A stretch of 64,000 nt of DNA. Source: Cyathus striatus (Eukaryota; Basidiomycota; Agaricomycetes; Agaricales; Nidulariaceae). Under the pieces are notes generated by a model that did no database searches, was not told the DNA's origin, and saw nothing but the letters and a program-made list of their open reading frames with translations. Positions 10,783-20,235 of the stretch are shown piece after piece. How positions within the stretch are numbered: position 1 is the first letter of the stretch; each line of letters begins with the position of its first letter. The position numbers were made by a program, and so were the translations under genes. The stretch lies in the NCBI GenBank assembly GCA_025738555.1, contig JAOVFP010000003.1, positions 5,952,001 to 6,016,000 of the forward strand, written 5' to 3'.

Positions 10783-11204
10783 GACCGCTCATATTGAACT
10801 ATGTTGTATATTTTGTAGTAATAATTATATCTGTAAAGTATTTTTTGTGGATGCAGCAATCAGACTGATTATGATCAAAGTTGGTACTTGTAGTTGTAAC
10901 TTGTGGTAGCTTGCTATCGCCGCGATTGGCCCCCGCAGCTCAACATATTCCTGTGCTTGATTGCTTCTACAGTAAGTTTTAGTTTCCGGGAGCGAAGAGC
11001 TAATCTTATTCCAACAGGCACATGAGCAATCCATGGGCACGTTTTGATAGGACAGCCCGAAAGCTGTTCCCTTGCCGTACGATGTCTATCATCAGTTGAT
11101 CAAGTCCAAAGATCCACCAACTTCGGGCTTCGAGATAATCTTAACGTATAGCCGCCCAGGTGTAAAACAAGTCCAATAACGCAGGTCAGGCATTCCTTCT
11201 CAAA
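10783..11204. other. Intergenic between 7-TM and UstYa genes
   Basis: 422 bases presumably carrying the 3' end of the 7-TM transcript and the promoter of the oxidase. No gene or strong motif seen. Confidence 0.4.
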
Positions 11205-12254
11205 ATGCCCTCCTTAGCTGTGAGTTACAGTCCAGTTCCAGATTCCGAAGAGAGAGAGGGTATCGATTCGCTAAACGGCTTACTACACGCGAAGCGGACT
11301 CGATTGCAGCTAAAACGACTGCTCCTTGTTAATATACTCTTGCTTGTCTTGTCTACCAGCTTTCTAGGCATCTCGCTACGCTTAAAGTCAAATAAAAGGA
11401 CCTCAGAATGCTTACAAGGAGTCAAGGAACCGTCTAATGCGATTTATTGTAAGTGGTGTATAAAATGAAGATTTCATTATTTAAAATGCTCTTTGTATAG
11501 CACCTGCACTCGAGGCAGTCGAATACGAAACTGTGACCTTCAACGGGTCCTTCCTGTATCCGTCAATATATCGAGGGCCTCCAGGACCAGAGGTCGACCT
11601 TGCTTGGAATCGGGTTACACATGATAGTAAGCATTGGTCGGGAAGTTTCTGCCACTTCAAATATAATAACATCTTGTCTACCAGTTACACCAATTCGTAT
11701 CTCAGAAGAGATTTACAAAAGAACTGGCAAACCTCCCCGGCCATCTTCTGTTAAGTTCCAGGATGAAGATGGAGGGGGCTATATGGCCACTCTTGAAGTG
11801 AACCACCAGCTACATTGTTTGGTAGGTGTGGAGGTCGGAAAATTTAAAACGTTTGCTTATCAAAACGTTACAGAATATGTTAAGAAAGTTCACTTATCGA
11901 GATTACTATAAATCCGATGATATGTTTGATAGAAAGCCAACTGAGTTGTACCATCATCTCGGTGAGTATCAGATGATATGGTAAAACAGGACACAACCAC
12001 TTACACATTAGACACGAAACGTAGACCACTGTATCGAGATGCTTCGTCAAAGGCTAATGTGCACGAGCGACGTAAATATCATAACCTACGACTGGGTTCA
12101 AGGGTGGGATTTGGCATACCCTAATTTCAACACGGCCCATGAATGCAGGAATTTTGACAAGATTATCTCGTGGAATAATGCCCACAGTGTCAGGATTCCA
12201 GTAGACCATGTGGTACGTTTCGGAGACGAAGTCGATCTCCCTCACCCTCCTTGA
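11205..12254 (+). CDS. UstYa-like (DUF3328) membrane-anchored oxidase
   Basis: Exons join(11205..11448,11501..11626,11685..11821,11874..11961,12025..12254), 274 residues, the usual size for the family. A short cytosolic N-terminus is followed by one membrane helix (about residues 39-59, VNILLLVLSTSFLGISL), a lumenal WNRVTHD segment and PIRISEEIYKRTG. Both family-defining HxxHC motifs are present: HQLHC at 164-168 followed by LNMLRKFTYRDYY, and HLDHC at 197-201 followed by IEMLRQRLMC. The C-terminal AHECRNFDKIISW is also typical. The second motif is built across a splice (CTCG|GTGAGT to CGTAG|AC), which confirms the model. UstYa proteins catalyse oxidative cyclisation or hydroxylation of ribosomal peptides in ustiloxin, phomopsin and asperipin pathways. 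Here it sits 2.8 kb from the repeat precursor, so the precursor is its natural substrate candidate (inference). Confidence 0.92.
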
Positions 12255-12759
12255 GGAAGGTCTTGCAATTCCTTGCAGTGCCAACTACATAGCCCTAGAA
12301 TAGAACTGAATAGATGATACAAAATTATAAATGGCATTAATGACATCTATTTACAGAGCAATTTCTTTATTGCAGAAACTTATGCCAAGTTCCAATACCA
12401 GATACAACAGCACGCTTTCAGCGTTCGGTCAGGAAAGGCAAGGTGGAGACGTAAAAATAGCCACAGAACATGAGTATGTTATGTCTCCCTGCGACCACGG
12501 AACAGGGATAAAGAAATCTGACATAGACTCAGCAGAAGAAGGTATGATGAATGGTATACGTACTTTCCAATTGCCAAATAGGTAAACGAGGGTTTGACCG
12601 CTCCGATCTTGCGAAGTTGCAATGGATCCGCTGGGCTATATCGGACGTTCACATGGTACGATGGTGTGCATCGAGGGTGAACGTGACTTGGGAACTTTTG
12701 ATGATAAAACGATGAGCGCGATAGTAGATCTATTGATAACTGCACACTTGATCCCAGCC
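12255..12759. other. Spacer between UstYa and RidA genes
   Basis: About 500 bases without a convincing gene; an 84-codon frame at 12331-12585 shows no domain and no splice support. Probably terminator and promoter sequence. Confidence 0.4.
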
Positions 12760-13254
12760 ATGAAGCAAATGGTGTATACCCCAGAGGCAGTGCCTGCTTT
12801 ACCAGTCTTCAGTCAAGCAGTGATTTCGGACGGCCGTGTGTTCTTGTCAGGAACAATCGGTTGCACAAAAGAGTTCAAACTGGTAGATGGTGGCATAAAG
12901 GCGCAGACAGTAAGCACAACGCTTTCTAAATGTGATGACACGAGGTAGATCATAGTAAACCCAGCGGGCAGCTTTGGAGAACATGTCAATCGTTTTGAAG
13001 GCGGCAGGATCTGGGTTAGAACATGTCGTTAAGGCGAACATATACATGGCAAACATGCAGGGAGAGTTCCACCTCATGAACGAGGTTTACAGCGAAGTAA
13101 GGACCCATTTTCTGAACAATTTATCAGCTTCTGATCGGATGCATAGTTCTTCGAAGCTGGAAAAATGCCTGCTAGGACGTGCGTAGGAGTCGCCAGCCTT
13201 CCGTTCGGAGCAGCCGTAGAGATCGAGTGCATTGCAGAGGTTCCGAAAGCCTAG
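12760..13254 (+). CDS. RidA/YjgF-family 2-iminobutanoate/2-iminopropanoate deaminase
   Basis: Exons join(12760..12909,12965..13096,13147..13254), 129 residues, the normal full length. Family landmarks are in order: PVFSQAVISDGRVFLSGTIG, then ALENMSIVLKAAGSGLEHVVKA, NEVYSEFF, and PARTCVGVASLP with the catalytic-position Arg at residue 104, ending VEIECIAEVPK. RidA proteins hydrolyse reactive enamine/imine products of amino-acid chemistry. The start ATG has good context (CAGCCATGAAG); an upstream in-frame ATG at 12622 would add an unlikely extension. It lies 0.5 kb after the UstYa gene on the same strand. In this neighbourhood it could scavenge dehydro-amino-acid by-products of peptide oxidation, though a general housekeeping paralogue is equally possible. 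Confidence 0.92.
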
Positions 13255-13383
13255 ATGAAACCGAGTAAATGTACCAAAAATCAGAAGAGCTTTTCGTAAG
13301 AGAAGTCATACATAAGTAGTATCACTGGCATGGAACAGCAGTAAGTAAAATAAGTAGCAGAAAGAGAGAGAAAGAAATCGGTT

Positions 13384-13667
13384 TTTACAACTAATTGCAA
13401 ATCGATGTAGCACCCGGCTTGACGCGCACACATAGTTGAGCTTCTCGGCTTATCCATCCGGACCCAGGGACATGGCGCACCTAGCTAGAATTCCTCAAGG
13501 AGGATATGGCGCCATGGGGACTGGTTCTATGGACGCCGCCAGGCTCCAGCTGCGGCTGAAGGGGTGGGAGACGTCACAGCAGACTGGCTTGGTGCTCGGC
13601 AGCACCAATCGGATCAACTCAGCTATGTATGTGCGTCTTGCTACATCGATTTGCAATTAGCTGTAAA
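13384..13667. mobile_element. 284-bp inverted-repeat element with GC-rich core
   Basis: Arms 13384-13412 and 13639-13667 are inverted copies matching at 28 of 29 bases (core GCAAATCGATGTAGCA). A second inner inverted pair lies at about 13421-13440 and 13616-13636 (GACGCGCACACATAG-like). The core between them is visibly GC-richer than its surroundings and keeps one open frame. Target duplication not clear. Confidence 0.55.
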
Positions 13668-13676
13668 TAATGTTAG

Positions 13677-13833
13677 CACCGCGGGAAATTGCTTCTATAA
13701 GCGCGAAGATATGAAGAAAATATGATGAATATATTTTAAAATCGATAATAGTGAGAAGATATGACGAAAATATTTTGATTTCATCATATCTTCACGATAT
13801 CATCAAAGGAAATAGAAGCAATTGCCCGCGGTG
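13677..13833. mobile_element. 157-bp inverted-repeat MITE
   Basis: Ends CACCGCGGGAAATTGCTTC (13677-) and the complement ending at 13833 pair at 21 of 22 bases. The inside is AT-rich with repeated GAAGATATGA. It abuts the previous element and ends about 80 bases before the WD40 gene, so it may affect that promoter. Confidence 0.6.
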
Positions 13834-13913
13834 TAAACATTTGCAAATATTAAAGAAGTGATAAATCGATAAGCAGCCAATCAACGGAAGCAAATACTCG
13901 ATCGTGTACGCGC

Positions 13914-15252
13914 ATGGCTTCAGACGCAGCGTATCCTTCCCTTCCTACATCCACCACCAACCCTTGGTTTTCGAACTTAGACCCACCACATATTTCTGTT
14001 CCAACTGGCTCCTCTGTAGTAACCCGGCTCCTACTTACCCATGACCGTATTGTCACTGCATCTGACGCTTTCCTCGACGGCATTGGTGTATTTTCTGCAA
14101 CAACCGGCGTACAAATACATCACCTAAGGGGCCATCAAGGTGGTGTGTGGTGTCTCGCAGTATTTGAAGACACGCTTGTCAGTGGTTCCACGGATCGCAC
14201 AGTTCGCGTTTGGGATTTGAACACAGGGAAATGCACGCATGTTTTTGCTGGTCACAATAGCACGGTGCGAGCGTTAGTTATCGCCAAACCTGAACTGGTC
14301 CATTTCGAGAGTGGAAGCGGCGAATTAAACAAGGAAATGTGGCCAGAGGCTCCTTTGATTATCACGGGAAGCCGAGATCATACTTTGCGGGTGTGGGCAC
14401 TTCCTTGTCCAGGGGATTCAGAGTACAAGAGCTTGGATAACTTGGATGCAGAATCTGAAGAGCTTCAGGTGTGTGTACAGGGTTATTGATATCGACGTGA
14501 TGCTTACAACATCTACAGAAGGATATAGACGAAAACCCATTCCATAGGTTATACCTTCAAGGTCATGATCAAGCCGTAAGGGACGTGGCTGCATATGGCA
14601 AAACCATTGTCTCGGGAAGCTATGATTCCACTGTACGTATATGGGACACCGTTACAGGGAAGTGTAAGTTCATCCTGCGAGGGCATTCTGACAAAGGTCA
14701 GTTGGCCATGTTCTCTTTAGAAATTGCGTCTAACAGCACCGAGCAGTGTACAACGTTGCCATTGACCCTATACGCCCACAGGCCTACTCCAGCGGTATGG
14801 ATCGCACGGTTCGAATCTGGAACCTGCGCACGGGAGATTGCGCCTACATACTCACAGGCCATACTTCCCTAGTCGGCTTGATTTCGATTTCCCAAAGGCA
14901 TCTCATCTCTGCAGGAGCAGATGGAAAAGTGATAGTCTGGAATCCGGAGACTGGCGAACTTATACACACACTCGCATTTCATGGACCTTCTCATGCAGTG
15001 ACTTGCTTTGAACACGATGATACCAAGGTTGTCAGTGCCTTTGGCGGAGAGGTACTTTTGTGGGATATAAAAAACGGGAAGCTCGTGAAATCATTGCTGA
15101 AGGGCGTGACATGTGTATGGCAGCTGGCGTTTAACGAGAGACGATGCGTCGCTGCTACCAATGTGGACGATGCTACATCCATACTTATTTGGGATATTGG
15201 TTCGGGAGCTGCCATTGAGAAGTCTGATACGGCTGCACGTAATGTAAGGTGA
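13914..15252 (+). CDS. Cdc4-like WD40 propeller protein lacking the F-box
   Basis: Exons join(13914..14468,14519..14696,14747..15252), 412 residues. The whole protein is one beta-propeller. Blades carry clear WD signatures: LRGHQGGVWCL, SGSTDRTVRVWDLNTGKCTH, GHNSTVRALVI, TGSRDHTLRVWALP, SGSYDSTVRIWD, SSGMDRTVRIWN, GHTSLVGL and SAGADGKVIVWN. Blade order and the phrase KCTHVFAGHNSTVR match the propeller of the SCF substrate receptor Cdc4, which binds phosphodegrons. The N-terminal dimerisation and F-box regions of Cdc4 are absent, so it cannot dock Skp1 in the usual way. It is either a truncated paralogue or a decoy propeller (inference). The last codons (AAG|GTGAGT) could also be a splice donor, so the C-terminus may differ. 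A decayed duplicate follows. Confidence 0.85.
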
Positions 15253-15466
15253 GTGGGCGTCAAGGTTAAGTATTTCAAATATTGCTGGTACTGCCATCTG
15301 ATTCATTAATTATATCTCTATGTACGAGAAAGTGTATATGAAGAACCAACATGTATAGTTTACCTTGACGTTCACCATCTAAGAAGCTTGCTTATGACTT
15401 ACGATAACTGCCAAATCAAGTTACCAACGGAAGCACTGAAATAAGATATTCGATTGTGTACTATGC

Positions 15467-16690
15467 ACATGGCCTCAGCTCCCTCTCCCCTCTTCTACTC
15501 CAGTCTGCTCCTCCTTCCAACACCGACCCTTGATCTTCGAATTTGGATTCGCCAATTTCTTTTCCAATTAATTCTTCTGCTAGTAGTAACACAAGTTCTG
15601 CTTTGACTGTACTATCACCGCAACGAGTGCTTTCCTCGATGACTTTGGAGTAATGTTTTCTGCATCGACCAACGAACCAAGTTATATCGTCCTTGGGCCA
15701 TCGTGTGGTGTCCTGCAGTATTTTGGAAACACGCACATGAGTTTGCTGGTCATAATGGCACGGTGCGGTCGTACGTTATTGCCTTGAATGGAGACGGCGT
15801 ATTGAACAAGGAAAGTCCGGCATTCTTTTGATTACACAGGAAGCCGAGATCATACTTTGCGCGTGTGGGCACTTCCTCTTCTAGGAGATTTTGAACACAA
15901 GTGCCCTGATAGCTTGGATTCAAAATCTGAAGAGCTTCAGGTATGAATCCAGGGCTAATGGATATCGATGTGATACTTACAAATGTTTACAGAAGGATGT
16001 AGATGAGAACCCGTACGATAGATTTCACCTTCAAGGGATCAATCCGTAAGAGAGATAGCTGCAAATAACAAAACCATTGTCGTAGGAACCTATGATTATA
16101 AGTTGTACTTGTGTAGGACATCATTACAGGGAAACGTATGTTCATCCTGCGAGGCCAACTGACATGCTCTGTTCCCTATCAAATTCGTGTCTAGCAGTTC
16201 TGCAGTATTACTATTGACCTTACCCACCCACAGACTTACTTCAGCGGCATGGATGACAGCGCACATGTGATTGCAGGGCCCGTCATACTCAGGCTTACTC
16301 CCCTGGTCGGTCGATTTCCCCCGGTCATCTTATTTCTGCTGGAGTAATAAAGAAGTCGCAGTCTGGCATCTGGCTACTGGTGAACTTATACATACGCTGG
16401 TATTTTCTGGCGATTCTATTCCAGCGTCGTGTGTTAACTTCATGATAACAAGACAGTTAGTGCCTCCGATGGGAAGGCATAATTTTGACAGGATACTTGT
16501 TTGTAAGGCCACTGCCGAAGAATATAAGTACGCTGGATGTATGTGAGCTAACGTTTAACGAGCTACGATGCGTCACTGGCTCTTTCACTCAAGTACACAT
16601 AGTGGGAAGTCCCTATCTAGAGGGGAGTGAGCCTGGTTACATACACTCCTGGCCCTCTTACGAGGTGCACCGAGTTACTATATAATTGAT
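15467..16690 (+). pseudogene. Decayed tandem copy of the Cdc4-like WD40 gene
   Basis: The stretch aligns by eye along most of the gene at 13914. The start (ATGGCCTCAGCTCCCTCTCC versus ATGGCTTCAGACGCAGCG) and the upstream CCAACGGAAGCA...TCGAT are shared. So are GGAAGCCGAGATCATACTTTGC, AGCTTCAGGTAT with its intron, and AAGGATGTAGATGAGAACCC. It is cut by many small deletions, frameshifts and stops, and much of blades 1-2 is lost. No product is expected. Confidence 0.8.
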
Positions 16691-16817
16691 GCCTTACCTA
16701 CAAAAAGACAACTAGACTTTGCAATTAAAATTAGACATTACAGTATCGTGGCATACCTACAGGCTACCATGTGACCAATATAAAATGAAAGGATTCCAAG
16801 AAAGTCCATTTCTAAAT

Positions 16818-18069
16818 CTATTGTACTATGGAATGACGCGAAAGAAGATCATTACATCGGATCAAGTTTCTCCTTATTTTCTGAATGAGCTGCTGCGTCT
16901 CGTCTATACCAGTATCGTCGGTTCCTTCTGGAAACAATACTCTGTCACCTCGTTGCAGTTTCTGATTGATGATACTCTTTGCGGATGCCTTCGAATCGTT
17001 CCCCCATTCAAGCCCGTTGATGCATGCTAATGCACGGTTTTTGCTAACGGTGGGGTGCTGCATTGAGTTACGCGTCTCCTTCATAGGCCCATATATTTTG
17101 AATACGTCATTTGCAAGGATTTCAAAATCTTCATCTAAATGCGCCATGATTCTTTTGCAAAGGTTTCCTTTGACGCCATCCTCATTTTGATATTGTAGCA
17201 CGTGCTCGACTGCAAATAAGTTCGGAATGATCAGCTTGAAATGCAAAACAGAAAGAATTAACTTACTGTACGAAATATCGAATTTTTTTTTGTCGATAAG
17301 ATCTTGCGATGTCAGCTCAGGGGGCGGGTCATTCAGTTTCCTGTCTAATGCTGTAAAATGACAAACCATGTTTGAGATATACTAATTCAAGAAAATGACA
17401 GTACATTACCAAGCAGAAGATTTTCGAGCGTCGAAAATTTGGAAATATAAACTTTTTTTTTCATATCTTGTTGGAGGAAACTGAGAATGAGTTCTAGCGT
17501 TTCTTTTTGAACTTTAATGATTGAGAGTGTATCTTTTTTATCCGTTTTCAAGTTCTCGACTTCTGCTTTCAATTCGTCAATTTTTGCTTCCGACTCGTTA
17601 ATTTTTGCTTCCATTTTTGCTTTCGATTCGTTGACTTCCATCCGAAATGAGGCTTGTTCGTCGATAATTTTAGCCAACTGACAATGTATCGACGATTGTT
17701 CGTTCGTTTTGGCTTGAAGCTGATCTTCCAAACTGAAATGTCCAGAATGACTCATGAGTGAGTTTATGAAAGGAAACAGAAGAAAAGAAAAACATACTCC
17801 AATATCATTTCCTTCCGCTTTGCGGCTCTTGCGTTGGGTGGTGGGCGGCGTATCTCGTATATGGGGGCGTGACTGGTAGAATTGACTAGTGTAGCCAGTC
17901 CCGTGTCCCAGCTCGACGGGGACGGGAGGTTAAGAGCTTCTGCTCCGCGAACTAAATCGCGAGATGAAGGTTCGGGGCCATCAAGGTGAGCCCAGTAAAT
18001 ATTTTGCTTCTTCTTCTTGAAACTGCTAGGCATAATGTAGTGGAGTTGGGCGTTAGCTAATGCGCTCAT
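16818..18069 (-). CDS. Coiled-coil orphan protein
   Basis: Exons complement(join(16818..17209,17267..17350,17410..17732,17798..18069)), 356 residues; every junction is GT-AG and keeps phase. After a basic, Ser/Pro-rich N-terminus (SSFKKKKQNIYWAHLDGPEP) comes a long charged helix of about 70 residues with repeats such as NESKAKMEAKINESEAKIDE. That is a typical coiled coil. The C-terminal half is a mixed alpha domain (HVLQYQNEDGVKGNLCKRIM, RNLIRCNDLLS) of no family I recognise. An ATG 12 codons downstream (18033) is an alternative start. It converges on the WD40 pseudogene. Probably a lineage-specific gene; function unknown. Confidence 0.7.
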
Positions 18070-18109
18070 GGCGGGGCACCGTACTACCTCGTACCACCCT
18101 TATCAAACT

Positions 18110-18420
18110 AATGACGTCAGCCTGAAGCTGTAACAATCCATCCGTAATGAAGACTTACGAGGTAGCAACAAGATAGTCGAGTTGAAAGAGAAGTGGCACA
18201 GTGGCAGCAGTGGCAGCGCGATGAGACGAATACTAGAGTAGTGAAAAGTCTACCAAATTAACAATGTCAGCCCGAAGCTGTAACAATCCATTCATAATAA
18301 AGACTTACGAAGTGGCAGCGAGATATTCGAAACGAAAGAGAAGCGGCAGCAATGACAGTGCGACAAGATGGTGTCGGGTGATGGTTTGGAATAGAGTAGT
18401 GGAAAGTCTGTATTATTATC
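18110..18420. repeat. Two degenerate ~145-bp direct repeats
   Basis: Unit one starts near 18118 (GAAGCTGTAACAATCCATCC) and unit two near 18273 (GAAGCTGTAACAATCCATTC). Both continue through AAGACTTACGA, GAAAGAGAAG, GGCAGC and GAGTAGTG(G)AAAAGTCT. They lie just upstream of the coiled-coil gene start on the minus strand, so they may be duplicated promoter sequence. Confidence 0.6.
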
Positions 18421-18436
18421 TCGATAACAGATTTTT

Positions 18437-18514
18437 ACCATATAAGGAAGGAAGTGGATTGTTCCGAGTCAGGGTCATCAAAGGGTTGTGCCACGCCAGC
18501 TCAGAAGCACGCCT
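18437..18514. repeat. Dispersed repeat shared with 53500-53563
   Basis: A block containing GCCACGCCAGCTCAGAAGCA, preceded by ATTGTTCCG and TCAGGGT, occurs both here and within the broken copia region at about 53500-53563. The copies differ by a short insertion here. It is probably the end of an unrecognised transposable element. Confidence 0.5.
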
Positions 18515-18879
18515 AAGTATGATAATTGGACCAGAGCCCCCCGCCTTGCACCTGCAATCACTTTAGGAGCCTGCGAATCAGCAAGAACCGCCGGCAACTG
18601 CTGGTGCAGCCGAGCCTCCCCCATTTGTCGACGGAAGACTAGAACCTATGGACCCCACTCAATTCGTTGGTTCATATACGACGTTGCACACATGCAACAA
18701 TTTTTGATTTCTCATGCGGCAATATGCAAGTTCCATGAGTGCCCCTGACGAGCCTTAGATTCTCCTACTCATTGAGATCACGCAATGAATAAATGTTTTT
18801 GATGGTACAACATCGAAGGATATCTTATCGGTATAAGTATTAGTTACAGTGTATCTTTTTATATCTCTACAGAAGCCCT

Positions 18880-20235
18880 CTACTTGTCGGCATCCTTGCA
18901 ATCAGGGAACCCAAGAGATCCCCAGCCAGTCCAGTCAGGGTGGCAAGCACGGAAGTGGTGCGTCTTATCAATGGCATGGAGCTCATCGATATCCTCCTGT
19001 GCGATGTCAATGACCTTAAGGTTGGCTAGAAACAAGCCGTTAGAAATAAAGTACTCGAGAGCAATGGGATGAGGCGACGTACTCTCAATGCGGGCGGGGG
19101 TAACGGACTTGGTGAGGACGTTGACACCGGGGCGATTGGCTTGGAGGGAGATGAGAATGTTCGCGGGAGTGACGTTGTACTTTTTGGCAATCTTGTTCAC
19201 GACGTCATTTTGGAGGAGGGGGGAGTTGTCAGAGCCGAGAGGAGAGTAGGCAGTGACGACGATGCCCCTCTCACGGCAGTAGTCAACAACATCCCGCTGT
19301 GGGCAAGATCTGAACAGTATCGATGAATCAGTAGAGAGTAACGATGGGGATATGAAAGACTGAAAATGGGAGCGATGTATGAATACTTACGGGTGGAGCT
19401 CGATTTGGTTAACAGCAGGAACAACCTCGGCTACCTTGAGCAGACGCTCGAGGTACTCGACAGAGAAGTTGGAAACACCTGATTAGATCAAGGTGTAGTG
19501 TTGTTGATGCCGAGAGAAATAGACATATGTTGAGGAGGATTATAGAAACGTTAAGAACAAGATAGACAAAGAAGGGATGAATCTCGGTCAGAACAGAAGT
19601 TATCTTGTGGATCTATTTGGGACGACTAACCAATAGCCTTTAGCTTGTTGGGGTTCTCCTTGAAGAGCTTCTCCATGCTCTTCCAGGTATCAAGCCAGTC
19701 AACCTAAAAACAGATCACGTATGAGCGTCTGTACGCGAGTGGCAGGTCAGAACCGTTACGTACCGACTTGTCAGCCTTGTACGCAGGAGTCATGGGTGCA
19801 GGCCAGTGCATGAGCCCTTTTATTTCAGATTAGTCTTCGCAATAGCAATATGTAGTGGAACGCAGCTTACAGAGATCGAGATAGGACGTCTCGAGCTTCT
19901 TCAAGCTGTCATCGAGAGCCTCAGCAGCGTGGGTGTGGTCGGGGTTGTTGAGCTTGGTGGTGAGGAAGAAAGACTCGCGGGGAACGCCGGAAGCCTTGAT
20001 ACCATGGCCGACCTCAGCTTCGTTGCCGTAGGCAGCGGCGGTATCGATGTGCTTGTAGCCTACTTTGAGGGCAACCTCGACGGCTTTTTCAACGGCGCCT
20101 GGCTGGGATTTCCAGGTACCTTTAGTAGATCAGATGATGAGATATGAAGAAGAACAGGAGTGGGTATTTCGTACCGAGACCAACAGTTGGCATCTCAGCG
20201 CCGGTGTTGAGCTTAACGGTGGAGCTGGCAGGCAT
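18880..20235 (-). CDS. Aldo-keto reductase (NADPH-dependent)
   Basis: Seven exons: complement(join(18880..19025,19083..19309,19391..19478,19631..19703,19764..19816,19871..20119,20175..20235)), 298 residues. The catalytic tetrad is complete: D46 and Y51 in [12 protein letters not shown]76 in FLTTK, H107 in WLMHWPA. Further family marks are [33 protein letters not shown] and the C-terminal WGSLGFPDC. This subgroup (GCY1/YPR1-like) reduces aldehydes and small ketones such as glyceraldehyde in the cytosol. A minus-strand TATAAAA box at 20329-20323 lies about 90 bases before the start. The last intron removes an in-frame stretch, giving ARIETNLKVIDI, which fits the family. Exact substrate is not predictable. 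Confidence 0.93.

Noticed and set aside
12331..12585. 84-codon plus-strand frame between UstYa and RidA as an extra cluster gene
   Set aside because: No signal peptide, repeat, membrane segment or consistent intron; probably untranslated.
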